The notes beneath the pieces were generated by a model. The model was given only the letters and a program-made list of their open reading frames with translations. It did no database searches and was not told the DNA's origin. From Flavobacterium sp. LPB0248 (GTDB taxonomy: Bacteria > Bacteroidota > Bacteroidia > Flavobacteriales > Flavobacteriaceae): DNA of 64,000 bases. The position numbers were made by a program, and so were the translations under genes. Positions 50,237 to 60,683 of the stretch are shown here, piece by piece; within the stretch, counting starts at the first letter, position 1, and each line of letters starts with the position of its first letter. Location of the stretch: the NCBI RefSeq assembly GCF_013388355.1, contig NZ_CP058246.1, positions 682,001 to 746,000 of the forward strand. The letters are read 5' to 3'.

Positions 50237-50510
50237 AATGAAAATTTCTTTTTGAAATATTGATGCGTGATTTCCACAAACAAAACAGGAAACAACACTA
50301 CAATTAAATTTCAGCTTAGTCTTTCCCCTTAATTAAAAAAATGACAAAATTGAAGTTAATCCCTTAATTACAAAGGAGATTTCTTCCCAAAACAGAATAA
50401 AAAACGCCATATTTTGTTAATTAAATTGTTCAAAACAATTAATTTCCTATCCTTACAACAATTATATGGTTGCCTAAATTTATAACAGGCTAATTTCAAA
50501 TATACGAAGT

Positions 50511-51905
50511 ATGCAATTAAGCAACGAAGAAGAAGATTATAACCTATCCCTATCCAAATTTGAGTCGATGTTAAAAACTAACAAAGTGCTCTTTTTTGAT
50601 TCTGAAGAATTCGAAGAAATAATTCTTCATTATTTAGACATAGGCAAGGCTAATTTAGCAAAAAAGGCCTTAAAACTTGCATTAGACCAGCATCCAAAAT
50701 CTACAGGCTTAAAATTAGTACAAGTAGAAATGCTAGTTTATGATGACAAACTCGAGATTGCTGAAAAGCTTTTGAATGAGTTATACGCAATTGAACCTAA
50801 CAACGAGGAAATCTATATCCAGAAAGCCAATATCTGTTCAAAAAGAGATCAGCACGAAAAAGCAGTCGAACTGTTAAAAATCGCGCTTCAATACACTGAT
50901 GATTACGCTGACGTGTACAATTTGATTGGAATGGAATATCTATTTATGGACAATCTCGAGCTGGCAAAGGAGAATTTTATCAAGTGTCTTGAAGAAGACT
51001 TAGAAGACCAATCTGCTCTTTATAACGTAGTCTATTGTTTTGAATTTTTAGATCAAAACCAAGAGGCTATTGTATATCTTAACGAATATATTAACAGAAA
51101 TCCGTATAGCGAAATTGCGTGGCATCAGCTTGGACGTCTTCATTATGGCGTAAAAGAGTATGAAAATGCTATTCGCGCATTTGACTACGCAACATTGATT
51201 GATGACGAATTTTTAGGAGCTTTCATGGAAAAAGCAAAAGCTTATGAACGCCTTAAAAAATACAATGAAGCAATTGAAAGCTATAACAGAACCATCGAAT
51301 TAGATGATGCAACATCGTATGCATTGCTTCGCATTGGAAAATGTTATGAAAAACTTGGAAATTTAGCGAAAGCAATCCAATACTATAACCAAACTGTACA
51401 TGAAGATCCGCTTTTAGATAAAGGTTGGATTGCGATAACAGATTTTCATCTTCGCCAGAAAAACTATCAAAAAGCATTGTTTTTTGTCAATAAAGCATTG
51501 GCAATCGACAATCAAAATCGTTTGTACTGGAAAAGATATGCGACAATCAACAAACAAATGAATTTCTTTGAAGAAGCCGAATTTGGTTTTAGAAAAGCAG
51601 TTGAATTTGGAGATTATGCATTAGATACTTGGTTATACTGGGTTGATATTCTTCAATTTTTAGGAGAATTTGAAACTGCGATCCAGACTTTATTGCAGGC
51701 TACAGAATATTTTCCTGAAGAAAATGAAATCGAATACCGTTTAGCAGGATTGTATTTCATGATTCAGGATAATACAAAAGCTAAATTTCATTTAAGCAAT
51801 GGTTTACGTCTAAATTTTGACAATTATATCTTGATAGAAGATTTGTTTCCTGTGGTTTGGACAAAAAAAACAGTAAAAAATTATATAGAAAAACATCGTA
51901 AATAA
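50511..51905 (+). CDS. Tetratricopeptide-repeat protein
   Basis: A 464-residue soluble protein of about 12 TPR units (for example AYERLKKYNEAIESYNRTIE, CYEKLGNLAKAIQYYNQTVH, ALFFVNKALAID). No signal peptide or catalytic domain, so probably a cytoplasmic scaffold. It is followed after 2 bases by aroE, so they are in one operon. The 274-base spacer before it has no gene. Confidence 0.88.
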   Translation: MQLSNEEEDYNLSLSKFESMLKTNKVLFFDSEEFEEIILHYLDIGKANLAKKALKLALDQHPKSTGLKLVQVEMLVYDDKLEIAEKLLNELYAIEPNNEEIYIQKANICSKRDQHEKAVELLKIALQYTDDYADVYNLIGMEYLFMDNLELAKENFIKCLEEDLEDQSALYNVVYCFEFLDQNQEAIVYLNEYINRNPYSEIAWHQLGRLHYGVKEYENAIRAFDYATLIDDEFLGAFMEKAKAYERLKKYNEAIESYNRTIELDDATSYALLRIGKCYEKLGNLAKAIQYYNQTVHEDPLLDKGWIAITDFHLRQKNYQKALFFVNKALAIDNQNRLYWKRYATINKQMNFFEEAEFGFRKAVEFGDYALDTWLYWVDILQFLGEFETAIQTLLQATEYFPEENEIEYRLAGLYFMIQDNTKAKFHLSNGLRLNFDNYILIEDLFPVVWTKKTVKNYIEKHRK

Positions 51906-51907
51906 GA

Positions 51908-52660
51908 ATGGTTGATATTTTATTAAGAAGACGTTTTGGATTATTAGGACGCAACATAAGCTACTCTTTTTCAAAAGGTTATTTTACAGAAAAATTTAAT
52001 AATGAAGTTTTTGCTGGCAACAGCTATGAGAATTTTGACATTTCTGAAATTAATTATTTCACAGAATTAATTAAAAACAATCCTGATTTAAAAGGGTTAA
52101 ATGTTACTATTCCGTACAAAGAACAAGTTATTCCTTTCTTAGATAAACTATCAAAAAAAGCCGCTCTAATTGGCGCTGTCAATACAATCAAATTTACTAA
52201 AAATGGCAAATTAAAAGGCTACAACACCGATTATTACGGGTTTAAAAAGTCTTTGAAGCCATTATTAGAACCACATCATAAAAAAGCTCTTATCTTAGGT
52301 ACAGGAGGCGCTTCTAAAGGCGTTGCTTTTGCTTTGGATGAATTAGACATTCCGTATACTTTTGTTTCTAGAGAAGCAAAAGAAAACATTATTGATTATG
52401 ATTTGATTAATGCTACTACTTTTGATAATTTTCAAATTATAATCAATTGTACGCCAGTTGGAACAAGTCCGAATGTTGATGCTTGTCCAAATTTGCCTTA
52501 TGAATTTTTTACAGAAAAACATATTGCATACGATTTAATCTACAATCCAGCAGAAACCACTTTCTTGCGAAAAGCAAAAGAAATGGGAGCTGTAATTAAA
52601 AATGGACACGATATGCTTATTTTTCAAGCGGAAAAAGCTTGGAAAATCTGGAACAAATAA
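51908..52660 (+). CDS. aroE: Shikimate dehydrogenase
   Basis: NADP-dependent reduction of 3-dehydroshikimate in aromatic amino-acid synthesis. The 250-residue protein has FGLLGRNISYSFSKGYF, GLNVTIPYKEQVIPFLD (catalytic Lys), AVNTIKF, the dinucleotide loop LILGTGGASKGVAFAL and NGHDMLIFQAEKAWKIW. Short for the family but complete. Translationally close to the TPR gene. Confidence 0.94.
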   Translation: MVDILLRRRFGLLGRNISYSFSKGYFTEKFNNEVFAGNSYENFDISEINYFTELIKNNPDLKGLNVTIPYKEQVIPFLDKLSKKAALIGAVNTIKFTKNGKLKGYNTDYYGFKKSLKPLLEPHHKKALILGTGGASKGVAFALDELDIPYTFVSREAKENIIDYDLINATTFDNFQIIINCTPVGTSPNVDACPNLPYEFFTEKHIAYDLIYNPAETTFLRKAKEMGAVIKNGHDMLIFQAEKAWKIWNK

Positions 52661-52714
52661 AGATAAAACGTTAAAGTAATTTTCGTAAATTAGTCTACTC
52701 ATTTGCAGACAGTT

Positions 52715-53467
52715 ATGAAGAGACAATTACTTTACTTTAGCATTTTTTTTCTTATTCCATTTTTTGCAGTGGCCCAAGACGAGGATATCGATAGAAGCGA
52801 AAGTCCGTTTGCCGAACCTCGTTATCATTACTTTCTGCAAACCATTTTACTATACAACGAATATTTAGACACCAAGAACGGTTCGTACAATACCACAAAT
52901 TTACGTGTTTTACAGCCAATAGGAAATAAAGCTTGGAATCTGAGATTTGATTTGCCTTTAATTTCAACCAACTCCAATTCTATCAATCAAACTGGACTTG
53001 GTGATGTAGGTGCTGGAGTTAGTTTTATACCCTATTTCAAGAAAAACAACGGAATTGGCCTTAGAACCCGTGTCATCTCAAATTCTGCCGCTGATCCAAG
53101 TTTTGGAAGTGGAAAATGGGTCGTAATTCCTGCTGGTATTTTTGCAAAATACTTCAATCACAAGAGATTCTTATGGTTTGCGACTTTGGAACATTCTCAG
53201 AGTTTTGCGGGATCAAGCAATCGTAGCGATGTAAGCGTAACGCTGCTTGAAAACAACTTGTTATGGTTCTTCGGGAAAAATTGGATTGCTACAGATGTAG
53301 CATTTAGATACAATTACGTCCTGGATGGCTTTCAAAATAATGCTTTTATGGAATTTGGCCGAAAAATAACTCCAACAAACTTAGTCTATGTACACCCCAG
53401 CATAGCTTTTGGTGGCGAAAAATCATACAATTTTGGTATGGAAGTCGGGATGCTGATTTTGTTTTGA
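52715..53467 (+). CDS. Outer-membrane beta-barrel-like protein
   Basis: A 250-residue exported protein: signal peptide LLYFSIFFLIPFFAVAQ, then amphipathic strands (WNLRFDLPLISTNSNSINQT, GLGDVGAGVSFIPYFKKNNG, NLLWFFGKNWIATDVAFRYN) ending with an aromatic residue (GMLILF), the mark of an OMP. It resembles transporter-type barrels of the DUF3187/phenol-MetA class; no firm family. The start at 52715 is the first ATG; an in-frame TTG lies 12 bases before it. Confidence 0.75.
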   Translation: MKRQLLYFSIFFLIPFFAVAQDEDIDRSESPFAEPRYHYFLQTILLYNEYLDTKNGSYNTTNLRVLQPIGNKAWNLRFDLPLISTNSNSINQTGLGDVGAGVSFIPYFKKNNGIGLRTRVISNSAADPSFGSGKWVVIPAGIFAKYFNHKRFLWFATLEHSQSFAGSSNRSDVSVTLLENNLLWFFGKNWIATDVAFRYNYVLDGFQNNAFMEFGRKITPTNLVYVHPSIAFGGEKSYNFGMEVGMLILF

Positions 53468-53648
53468 TTTTGAACAAACTGCTATTTCAGCTTGACTTTT
53501 TAAGATTTATATGTTTTTCAATTAAAAATCGAAAAAAATATTATTTCCAACTTATCAATTAAAACAACAAAAATTAATATATCATACTGTCAAATTGAAG
53601 TAAACAATAAGAATTTCATCGCAAATTAGCGTATAAACAAAGGATTTA

Positions 53649-53680
53649 TTTTGTAGTTAGAAACACCTTTACTATCTTTC
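53649..53680 (+). promoter_or_regulatory. Promoter TTTTG-N19-TATCTTTC
   Basis: TTTTG at 53649-53653, spacer 19, TATCTTTC at 53673-53680 (7 of 8), 37 bases before ATG 53718. The spacer 53468-53717 before the gene has no other feature. Confidence 0.55.
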
Positions 53681-53717
53681 GCACTGTTTAAAATAAAAAC
53701 CTTATACATTTTTAAAG

Positions 53718-55697
53718 ATGTTAGAAGAAAAGAATGATAACCTGCAAGAAGCAGACGGAAAATCAGGAATCGAAATAAATGATTCTGTAGCAAATGATGC
53801 AATCGAAATCTCAGATTCTGAAACTTTGACCGAAGATTTGGTCTCAGAAACTGAAAACGAAGTAACAAAACAAGAAGATGCCCATCAGGAGGCATTAGAT
53901 GTTATTACCAATTCGAACGCTGCTGAAAGTGAAGACGAAACGCTAAAGGAACGTCACGACATTCCTATGCAAGATTACAATACATTTACTCTGGACGCAC
54001 TTGTTGATGAACTTAAAAAATTGGTGAATATAGACAAGGTAATGTCTGTAAAAGATCATATTGAAGAAATCAAAAAAGCTTTCTTGCTACAATATCATCA
54101 TCTTATAGAAGAGAAAAAAGAAGAATTTTTAGCTTCTAATCCAGATCCGAATGAAGAATTTGAATATCACCTTCCGTTAAAATCAAAATTCGACGAATAT
54201 TATAATGTTTTTAGAGAGAAAAGAAATGCTCATTTTAAACATTTACAGACGAATTTAAAAAGCAACTTAGAAAATCGTCTAGCTATTGTTGAAGAGTTAA
54301 AAGAACTAATCAATCCGCAGGAAAACATAAAAGATACTCTTAAGCATTTTAATGAATTAAGAGAAAGATGGAAAAACGCTGGAGCTATTCCAAAAGACAA
54401 ATACAATCACGTTTGGAATAATTACCATTTCCACGTAGAAAATTTCTACGATTATCTTCATTTAGACCGTGAGGCTAGGGATTTAGATTTTAAACATAAC
54501 TTAGAATTAAAACAAAAAATTATAGCGCGCGTTGAAGAATTGGCAAACGATGCCGATGTGAGCAAATCTTTCCGTGAATTACAAGATTTACACAGAATCT
54601 GGAAAGAAGAAATCGGACCTGTTTCTAAAGAACATCGTGATGCCATCTGGAATCAGTTTAGTGAACTGACTAAGAAAATACATGACAAACGAGAACTTTT
54701 GTTTGAAAGTCAAAGAGCAAATGAGCAAAAAAATCTTGAAGCCAAAAAAGAAATTATTGCTAAAATTGAAGCACTTGGAAGCGAAAAAGTAAATTCTCAT
54801 TCTCAATGGCTTGTTCAAATTCAAAAAGTAGAAGAGCTAAGAAATGAGTTTTTTGCAGCTGGAAAAGTACCTTCTGAAGTTAATGAAGAAACTTGGGCGA
54901 CTTTTAAAACTGCGGTTAGAAATTTCAACGCTTTTAAAAATTCGTTTTATAAAGACATTAAAAAAGACCAAAACGATAATTTAAATAAAAAACTGGCTCT
55001 TGTAGCAAAAGCTAAAGAATTGCAGGAAAGCACCGATTTCCAAGCTACTACACCTGTAATGAAACAGATCCAGGAAGAATGGAAACAAATTGGGCACGTT
55101 CCTAAAAAATATTCAGACAAAATCTGGAAAGAATTTAAGGATGCTTGCAACCATTATTTTGACAAATTAAAAGAGCACAAATCTGAAGAGAACAGTGATG
55201 AAGTTGCTGCTTTTGACAATAAGAAAGCTTACTTGGATGTTTTAAGAGCTTTCCAATTAACTGGAGATCACAAAACTGATTTAGATGCCATTAAAGCACA
55301 TATTGAAACTTGGAAAGGTTTTGGAAAAGTTCCTTTTTCTAGAAGGCATATTGAAGGAAAATTTAATAAAATCTTAGATGCTCTTTTTGAAAAACTAAGT
55401 TTAAGCAAAAAAGAATCTGAAATGATGCGTTTTGCAAATCGTCTTGATTCTTTATCTGACAGCAATGATACGCGTAAATTAGACAATGAAAAGATCTTTA
55501 TTATGCGTAAAATTGAAGAAGTTCAAAATGAAATTTTCCAATTAGAGAATAACATTCAGTTCTTTACCAACACAAAAAATGCTAAAAAAGAGAATTCAAT
55601 TGTTACAGAGGTTCGTAAAAACATTGCAATTCACAAAGAGAGCCTTGAGGTTTGGAAAGACAAATTGAAACAATTAAGAAACTTAGGACAAGAGTAA
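53718..55697 (+). CDS. DUF349-domain protein
   Basis: A 659-residue cytoplasmic protein. Residues 1-80 are acidic and low-complexity; then six or so DUF349 helical repeats (each with W at the helix start and KYxHVWxNY or similar: ERWKNAGAIPKDKYNHVWNN, IWKEEIGPVSKEHRDAIWNQ, EWKQIGHVPKKYSDKIWKEF), and a long coiled C-terminus. Function unknown in Bacteroidetes; the repeat is also found in proteobacterial YccJ-type and eukaryotic proteins. Single gene with its own promoter and terminator (55723-55750). Confidence 0.88.
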   Translation: MLEEKNDNLQEADGKSGIEINDSVANDAIEISDSETLTEDLVSETENEVTKQEDAHQEALDVITNSNAAESEDETLKERHDIPMQDYNTFTLDALVDELKKLVNIDKVMSVKDHIEEIKKAFLLQYHHLIEEKKEEFLASNPDPNEEFEYHLPLKSKFDEYYNVFREKRNAHFKHLQTNLKSNLENRLAIVEELKELINPQENIKDTLKHFNELRERWKNAGAIPKDKYNHVWNNYHFHVENFYDYLHLDREARDLDFKHNLELKQKIIARVEELANDADVSKSFRELQDLHRIWKEEIGPVSKEHRDAIWNQFSELTKKIHDKRELLFESQRANEQKNLEAKKEIIAKIEALGSEKVNSHSQWLVQIQKVEELRNEFFAAGKVPSEVNEETWATFKTAVRNFNAFKNSFYKDIKKDQNDNLNKKLALVAKAKELQESTDFQATTPVMKQIQEEWKQIGHVPKKYSDKIWKEFKDACNHYFDKLKEHKSEENSDEVAAFDNKKAYLDVLRAFQLTGDHKTDLDAIKAHIETWKGFGKVPFSRRHIEGKFNKILDALFEKLSLSKKESEMMRFANRLDSLSDSNDTRKLDNEKIFIMRKIEEVQNEIFQLENNIQFFTNTKNAKKENSIVTEVRKNIAIHKESLEVWKDKLKQLRNLGQE

Positions 55698-55722
55698 TTC
55701 TAGTCAAATTCTAAAGAATAAT

Positions 55723-55752
55723 AAAGTGTAACGAGCAATTGTTACACTTTTT
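55723..55752 (+). terminator. Terminator after the DUF349 gene
   Basis: AAAGTGTAAC (55723-55732 with offset), loop GAGCAATT, GTTACACTTT (55741-55750), then T-run. Confidence 0.9.
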
Positions 55753-55925
55753 TTTTGCACTTATTTTTTAACGTAAAGCCCGCAAAGCTTTACTTAAAGA
55801 CTTTGCCAACTTTGCGTATCCCGATAGCCATCACGATTGTTCGCTTTACGGTTAAATCCAAATTCAAAAACCTGAAACTTAACAATCTCATTAAATTTCA
55901 TAAAACTATTCTGCAAAATATTGAT

Positions 55926-55933
55926 TATATTTG
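55926..55933 (+). promoter_or_regulatory. -7 box TATATTTG for osmC
   Basis: Full match to TANNTTTG, 64 bases before ATG 55998. The leader ends AAGGAGAATATG, one of the few good Shine-Dalgarno sequences in the window. Confidence 0.5.
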
Positions 55934-55997
55934 AGTTACCACTATTAACTAGCAATCAAGCAAATAACATTTAATACTAATTTTAAATAAGGAGAAT

Positions 55998-56417
55998 ATG
56001 AAATTTACAAGAAAAGCACACGCCAACTGGAAAGGAACCGGTATGGAAGGAAAAGGAACAATCAGTACACAAAGTACAACTTTAGATAATGCACAATTGT
56101 CTTTTAAAACAAGATTCGCTGACGGCGTTGGAACAAATCCTGAAGAATTGGTTGCTGCAGCTCATTCTGGCTGTTTTACGATGCAATTAAGCTTTTTACT
56201 AAATGAAGCTGGGTTTACAGCCGATGATTTAAATACAGAAGCTACAGTAACTTTTGAAGATGGATCAATCACTTTGATCCACTTAGATTTGAAAGGTAAA
56301 GTTCCATCCATATCTGCAGAGGAATTTGCTTCAACAGCTGCAAAAGCCAAAGAAATCTGTCCGATTTCAAAACTGCTAAATACAACTATTACTTTATCTA
56401 CTGAACTAATCAGTTAA
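55998..56417 (+). CDS. osmC: OsmC-family peroxiredoxin
   Basis: Thiol-dependent peroxidase against organic hydroperoxides. The 139-residue protein has both redox cysteines: AAHSGCFTMQLSFLL and EICPISKLLNTTITLS. The catalytic Arg lies in FKTRFADGVGTNPEELVAAA. Length is typical of the short OsmC subgroup. It has an AAGGAGA ribosome site 6 bases before ATG and a -7 box at 55926, so its leader is about 60 bases. Confidence 0.93.
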   Translation: MKFTRKAHANWKGTGMEGKGTISTQSTTLDNAQLSFKTRFADGVGTNPEELVAAAHSGCFTMQLSFLLNEAGFTADDLNTEATVTFEDGSITLIHLDLKGKVPSISAEEFASTAAKAKEICPISKLLNTTITLSTELIS

Positions 56418-56423
56418 GGACAT

Positions 56424-56459
56424 AAAAAAACCATTCACAATTGTGAATGGTTTTTTTTT
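56424..56459. terminator. Bidirectional terminator
   Basis: AAACCATTCACAA (to 56440) and TTGTGAATGGTTT (from 56441) form a perfect palindrome with A- and T-runs. Shared by osmC (+) and the TPR gene (-). Confidence 0.92.
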
Positions 56460-56477
56460 ATTTTATAATGCCAATAA

Positions 56478-57746
56478 TTACATTTTTGCTTTTAAAGCTT
56501 TAGCTTCTGCAGTCATTTCAAGAGCGCTATAAACTCCTAATAATGTTTTAGAAACATCCTCATTTTTAGGATCTAATTCATTCGCTTTTTTAAGGTAAGG
56601 AATAACTCCTTTGAAAACAGCCTCTCTTTGTGCTTTTAAAACATCGTAACGTTTCATATCTTTAGCAGAAGTACCTAATTTATTCATTTCATCAATGATT
56701 GGTTTTTCAGCTTCCAATTTTAATGCCGCAAGATTCAAATAAGCATTTGTATACTCAGGATTAATTTCAATTGCTTTTAAGTAATATTTCTCTGCATCAG
56801 CATTGTTTTTAGCTCCAGCACTGATTACCCCTAAATTAAATACTAAGTCAGCATTTTTAGGATCTTTCTCTAAAGCTTCATTAACTAATTTTTTGTACAT
56901 ATCGTAGTCTTTAGTCTCTAGATATAAATTAGCTTCTGTTAAAATTAAAGAAGAATCTTCTGGATTTGCTTTTCTAGCATCGGCGATTGCTTTTTTAGCA
57001 TCTTCTGTACGTCCTTTTTGAACTAAGATTAATGCTAAGTTTTTGTAGATCTCACCTCTTTTAGAAGGAATAGCTTCAGTTTTAGGTTTTTCGTGAGTGC
57101 CTAATTTAACAGCTAAATCTCTTTCTTTAGCATTAGCAAAACTATCATCATTTCCAGAAGCTTTGTTTATAGCTGTATACAACGTTCCTTTTCCTGAATA
57201 ATTAATTTTTTTCAACTCTTCGTACATTGGCAAAGCAAGATCAAAATCTTGTGAATTTACAGCTGTAGAAGCTGCATAGTACAAGTTAATAGTATCTTTT
57301 TTGTCTAATTCATATGCTTCGTACAATTTTTTTGCACCTTCAACATGTTTGCTAGCCTGCGTATCAGCAATTGCAGAATTGATTAACAAACCTTTAATGT
57401 TTGTAATTGAAGCCGCAGCTTGTGTTGAATATTTTTGTTTTCCAGAAGTTTTTTCTACTTCAATTAATTTCTTGTAACTATCAGCTGCTGCTAATAAGTT
57501 TTTACTTTCTTCAACCTTTTTGTTTGCAAGTTCAAGAAAAGCATTTCCTTGAACGAAATAATACTGTGCCTGCTCAGTATCTTTAGCATTCACAATTAAA
57601 CTCTCTGCATCTTTTAATTGAGCAAGAGCACCTTGCGCATCTCCTCCTTTTAATGCTTTTTCAGCATTTTTAATTTGATCTTTTTGAGCAAACGTAGCTA
57701 CAGAGATCAGTAATGCTGATGCAAGTATTACATATTTACTTTTCAT
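56478..57746 (-). CDS. Exported tetratricopeptide-repeat protein
   Basis: A 422-residue protein with a signal peptide (MKSKYVILASALLISVATFA). TPR units cover about 25-400 (for example AEKYYLKAIEINPEYTNAYL, YLKKANELDPKNEDVSKTLL). Periplasmic scaffold, partner unknown. The start codon is 37 bases after the gyrA stop codon, so it is probably the second gene of the gyrA transcript. Confidence 0.85.
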   Translation of the reverse strand: MKSKYVILASALLISVATFAQKDQIKNAEKALKGGDAQGALAQLKDAESLIVNAKDTEQAQYYFVQGNAFLELANKKVEESKNLLAAADSYKKLIEVEKTSGKQKYSTQAAASITNIKGLLINSAIADTQASKHVEGAKKLYEAYELDKKDTINLYYAASTAVNSQDFDLALPMYEELKKINYSGKGTLYTAINKASGNDDSFANAKERDLAVKLGTHEKPKTEAIPSKRGEIYKNLALILVQKGRTEDAKKAIADARKANPEDSSLILTEANLYLETKDYDMYKKLVNEALEKDPKNADLVFNLGVISAGAKNNADAEKYYLKAIEINPEYTNAYLNLAALKLEAEKPIIDEMNKLGTSAKDMKRYDVLKAQREAVFKGVIPYLKKANELDPKNEDVSKTLLGVYSALEMTAEAKALKAKM

Positions 57747-57783
57747 AATGGTATTTATTTGTATTTAATTTTTTGTTTTTTAC

Positions 57784-60426
57784 TTATTCTTCAGATTCTT
57801 CATCTTCTGCCTCAGCATCGTCTTCATCTTCTACCTCTTCATCATCAGAATCATCGTCATCTTCCGCAGATCCGTCATCTTCAAGAACTTCCAAGTCTGG
57901 TTTAACTCTCTCGATTGCCCCAATTACATTTCCATCTTCATCTACTTCTACTTCTTCTACATCATCTTTCATTACAGTTGTTACAGCAGCAATAGAATCT
58001 TTTCCTTTTAAATTGATCAATCTAACACCTTGAGTTGCACGTCCCATAACACGTAAATCTTCGATTGCCATTCTAATTGTCAATCCTGATTTATTGATAA
58101 TCATCAGATCATCTGAGTCAGTTACTGCATTAATAGAGATTAATTTACCGGTTTTTTCAGTAATATTAAGCGTTTTAACCCCTTTACCTCCACGGTTTGT
58201 GATTCTGTAAACATCTTCTCCATCTTCGTCAACCAATTTAGTACGTTTTCCGTATCCGTTTTCGGTTACCACTAAGATTTGTGATTCAGAAATATCATTT
58301 TTATCAACCGTAACCATTCCGATTACTTCGTCAGTTTCATCTTTTAAGGTAATTCCACGTACTCCAGAAGCTGTTCTTCCCATCGGACGTGTTTTAGTTT
58401 CTTCAAAACGAACTAATTTACCAGATTTAACCGCTAAGATAATTTGGCTTTCACCATTTGTTAACTGAGCACCAAGCAACTCATCACCTTCTTTAATTGT
58501 AATTGCGGCAACTCCATTTACACGAGGTTTAGAATATTTCTCTAAAGAAGTTTTCTTAACCTGTCCTTGTTTAGTTACCATTACAAGATTATGAGTATTG
58601 ATATAATCTTTATCTTTTAAATCTTGCGTACAAATGAAAGCTTTTACTTTATCATCACTTTCAATATTCACCAAGTTCTGAATTGCTCTACCTTTTGCCG
58701 TTTTACTTCCTTCTGGAATTTCATAAACACGCATCCAGAAACATTTTCCTTTTTGCGTAAAGAACATCATATATTGGTGGTTTGTTGCCACAAACATGTG
58801 TTCCAAGAAATCCTGATCTCTTGTTCCAGCACTTTTTTGACCAACTCCTCCTCTATTTTGAGTTTTGTATTCTGTCAAGTTCGTACGTTTGATGTAACCT
58901 GCATGCGAAATGGTAATTACCACATTTTCATCAGCAATCAAATCTTCAATACTTACATCTCCTCCAGAATATTCAATTTTAGAACGGCGCTCATCACCGT
59001 ATTTATCACGGATTTCTGTAAGCTCTTCTTTAATCAAATCAATTCTCAAATTAACATCTGCTAATAAAGCTTTTAAATGCTCGATTAACTTCATTAACTC
59101 GTCAAACTCAGCTCTTAATTTATCTTGCTCCAGACCTGTTAACTGACGTAAACGCATCTCAACAATTGCACGAGCTTGAATATCCGACAATTTAAATCTT
59201 TCGATTAATTTCTCTCTCGCTTCATCTGTGTTTTTAGAACCTCTAATTAACGCGATTACTTCGTCGATATTATCAGAAGCAATAATTAATCCTTCTAAAA
59301 TATGTGCTCTTTCTTCTGCTTTACGTAATTCAAATTGCGTTCTTCTAACTACCACATCGTGACGGTGCTCAATGAAGTAATGAATCATGTCTTTTAGATT
59401 CAGTAATTGAGGGCGTCCTTTTACTAATGCAATATTATTAACACTAAATGAAGATTGTAATTGAGTGTATTTGTATAAAGTATTTAAAACTACGTTTGGT
59501 GTAGCATCACGTTTTAAGATATAAACGATACGCATACCATTTCTATCCGATTCATCACGAATATTGGCAATACCTTCAATTTTTTTATCGTTAACCAAAT
59601 CAGCCGTACGTTTGATCATTTCGGCTTTGTTAACTTGATATGGAATTTCTGTAACAATAATACATTCTCTTCCGTCCACTTCTTCGAAACCGACTTTAGC
59701 ACGCATTACAATACGTCCTCTACCCGTTTTAAAAGCTTCACGAACACCTTCATATCCGTAGATAATACCTCCTGTAGGGAAATCAGGCGCTTTAATATGA
59801 GTTATTAATTCATCTACTTCAATATCGCTATTATCAAGATATGCTAAAGTACCGTTGATAACTTCAGTTAAATTGTGTGGCGGCATGTTTGTCGCCATAC
59901 CAACTGCAATACCTGTTGCTCCATTTACTAATAAAGTAGGAACTCTTGTTGGCATTACTTTTGGCTCATATATTGTATCGTCAAAGTTCAATTGAAAATC
60001 AACTGTCTCTTTTTCGATATCGGCCATAATCTCTTCAGAAATTTTACGCATTCTGGCCTCAGTATAACGCATTGCTGCAGGACTATCTCCATCGACAGAA
60101 CCAAAGTTACCCTGACCATCAACTAATAAATATCGCATACTCCACTCTTGAGCCATACGAACCATTGCGTCGTAAACAGAGGTATCTCCGTGTGGGTGAT
60201 ACTTACCCAGAACCTCTCCCACGATTCTTGCAGATTTTTTATGGGCAGATCTTGATGTTACACCTAAATCATACATTCCGTAAAGAACTCTTCGATGCAC
60301 TGGTTTCAAGCCATCTCTAACATCAGGAAGTGCTCTCGATACAATTACTGACATCGAATAATCGATGTAAGCTGATTTCATTTCATCTTCAATGTTAATA
60401 GGAATTAACTTTTCTCCTTCAGACAT
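57784..60426 (-). CDS. gyrA: DNA gyrase subunit A
   Basis: Introduces negative supercoils with GyrB. 880 residues: winged-helix/tower domain with the catalytic Tyr121 ([10 protein letters not shown]), coiled coil, and six C-terminal propeller blades with the GyrA box near [11 protein letters not shown]. The tail (residues about 835-880) is a run of D, E and S. The quinolone pocket is [18 protein letters not shown]: Thr82 and Asp86 at the places of E. coli Ser83 and Asp87, the normal state for Flavobacterium. It heads an operon with a TPR gene and is divergent from clpC. Confidence 0.98.
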   Translation of the reverse strand: MSEGEKLIPINIEDEMKSAYIDYSMSVIVSRALPDVRDGLKPVHRRVLYGMYDLGVTSRSAHKKSARIVGEVLGKYHPHGDTSVYDAMVRMAQEWSMRYLLVDGQGNFGSVDGDSPAAMRYTEARMRKISEEIMADIEKETVDFQLNFDDTIYEPKVMPTRVPTLLVNGATGIAVGMATNMPPHNLTEVINGTLAYLDNSDIEVDELITHIKAPDFPTGGIIYGYEGVREAFKTGRGRIVMRAKVGFEEVDGRECIIVTEIPYQVNKAEMIKRTADLVNDKKIEGIANIRDESDRNGMRIVYILKRDATPNVVLNTLYKYTQLQSSFSVNNIALVKGRPQLLNLKDMIHYFIEHRHDVVVRRTQFELRKAEERAHILEGLIIASDNIDEVIALIRGSKNTDEAREKLIERFKLSDIQARAIVEMRLRQLTGLEQDKLRAEFDELMKLIEHLKALLADVNLRIDLIKEELTEIRDKYGDERRSKIEYSGGDVSIEDLIADENVVITISHAGYIKRTNLTEYKTQNRGGVGQKSAGTRDQDFLEHMFVATNHQYMMFFTQKGKCFWMRVYEIPEGSKTAKGRAIQNLVNIESDDKVKAFICTQDLKDKDYINTHNLVMVTKQGQVKKTSLEKYSKPRVNGVAAITIKEGDELLGAQLTNGESQIILAVKSGKLVRFEETKTRPMGRTASGVRGITLKDETDEVIGMVTVDKNDISESQILVVTENGYGKRTKLVDEDGEDVYRITNRGGKGVKTLNITEKTGKLISINAVTDSDDLMIINKSGLTIRMAIEDLRVMGRATQGVRLINLKGKDSIAAVTTVMKDDVEEVEVDEDGNVIGAIERVKPDLEVLEDDGSAEDDDDSDDEEVEDEDDAEAEDEESEE

Positions 60427-60634
60427 AAGTTGTTATATTAAATAATTATAATAGTTTCAAAGCGTGCCAAGATACGTTTTTTTAAAATTTTTTCAGCTAT
60501 TTCCTTACACTTATTTAAATGATTTATTAACAACTTTATTTTGGCTTTTAGTTAATAAATTAAACGTTTTTTAACTCTTTTATTGTCTTTTTTTTCGTCT
60601 ATTAGCTGACAGGAGATGTCGATGGGTACGGTTT

Positions 60635-60665
60635 TTGTTTTTAAAACTGTAATTCACTAAATTTA
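60635..60665 (+). promoter_or_regulatory. clpC promoter: TTG-N20-TAAATTTA
   Basis: TTG at 60635-60637, spacer 20, TAAATTTA at 60658-60665 (7 of 8), 18 bases before ATG 60684. On the other strand CCAAGATA (60467-60474, TATCTTGG on minus) may be the gyrA -7. Confidence 0.6.
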
Positions 60666-60683
60666 CAATACCAATTATATATT

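Larger units (their letters stand above)
55698..55997. other. 300-base spacer: terminator, inverted word element, osmC promoter
   Basis: After the terminator, TTTAACGTAAAGC (55767-55779) and GCTTTACGGTTAAA (55843-55856) form the ends of a 90-base inverted element with inner CGCAAAG (55781)/CTTTGCG (55810) and a CCCGATAGCC patch. CCTGAAAC words follow, then the osmC -7 box. No gene seen. Confidence 0.6.

Noticed and set aside
57773-58033. Serine-rich frame on plus antisense to the gyrA tail
   Set aside because: Reverse reading of the Asp/Glu-rich C-terminus of GyrA.
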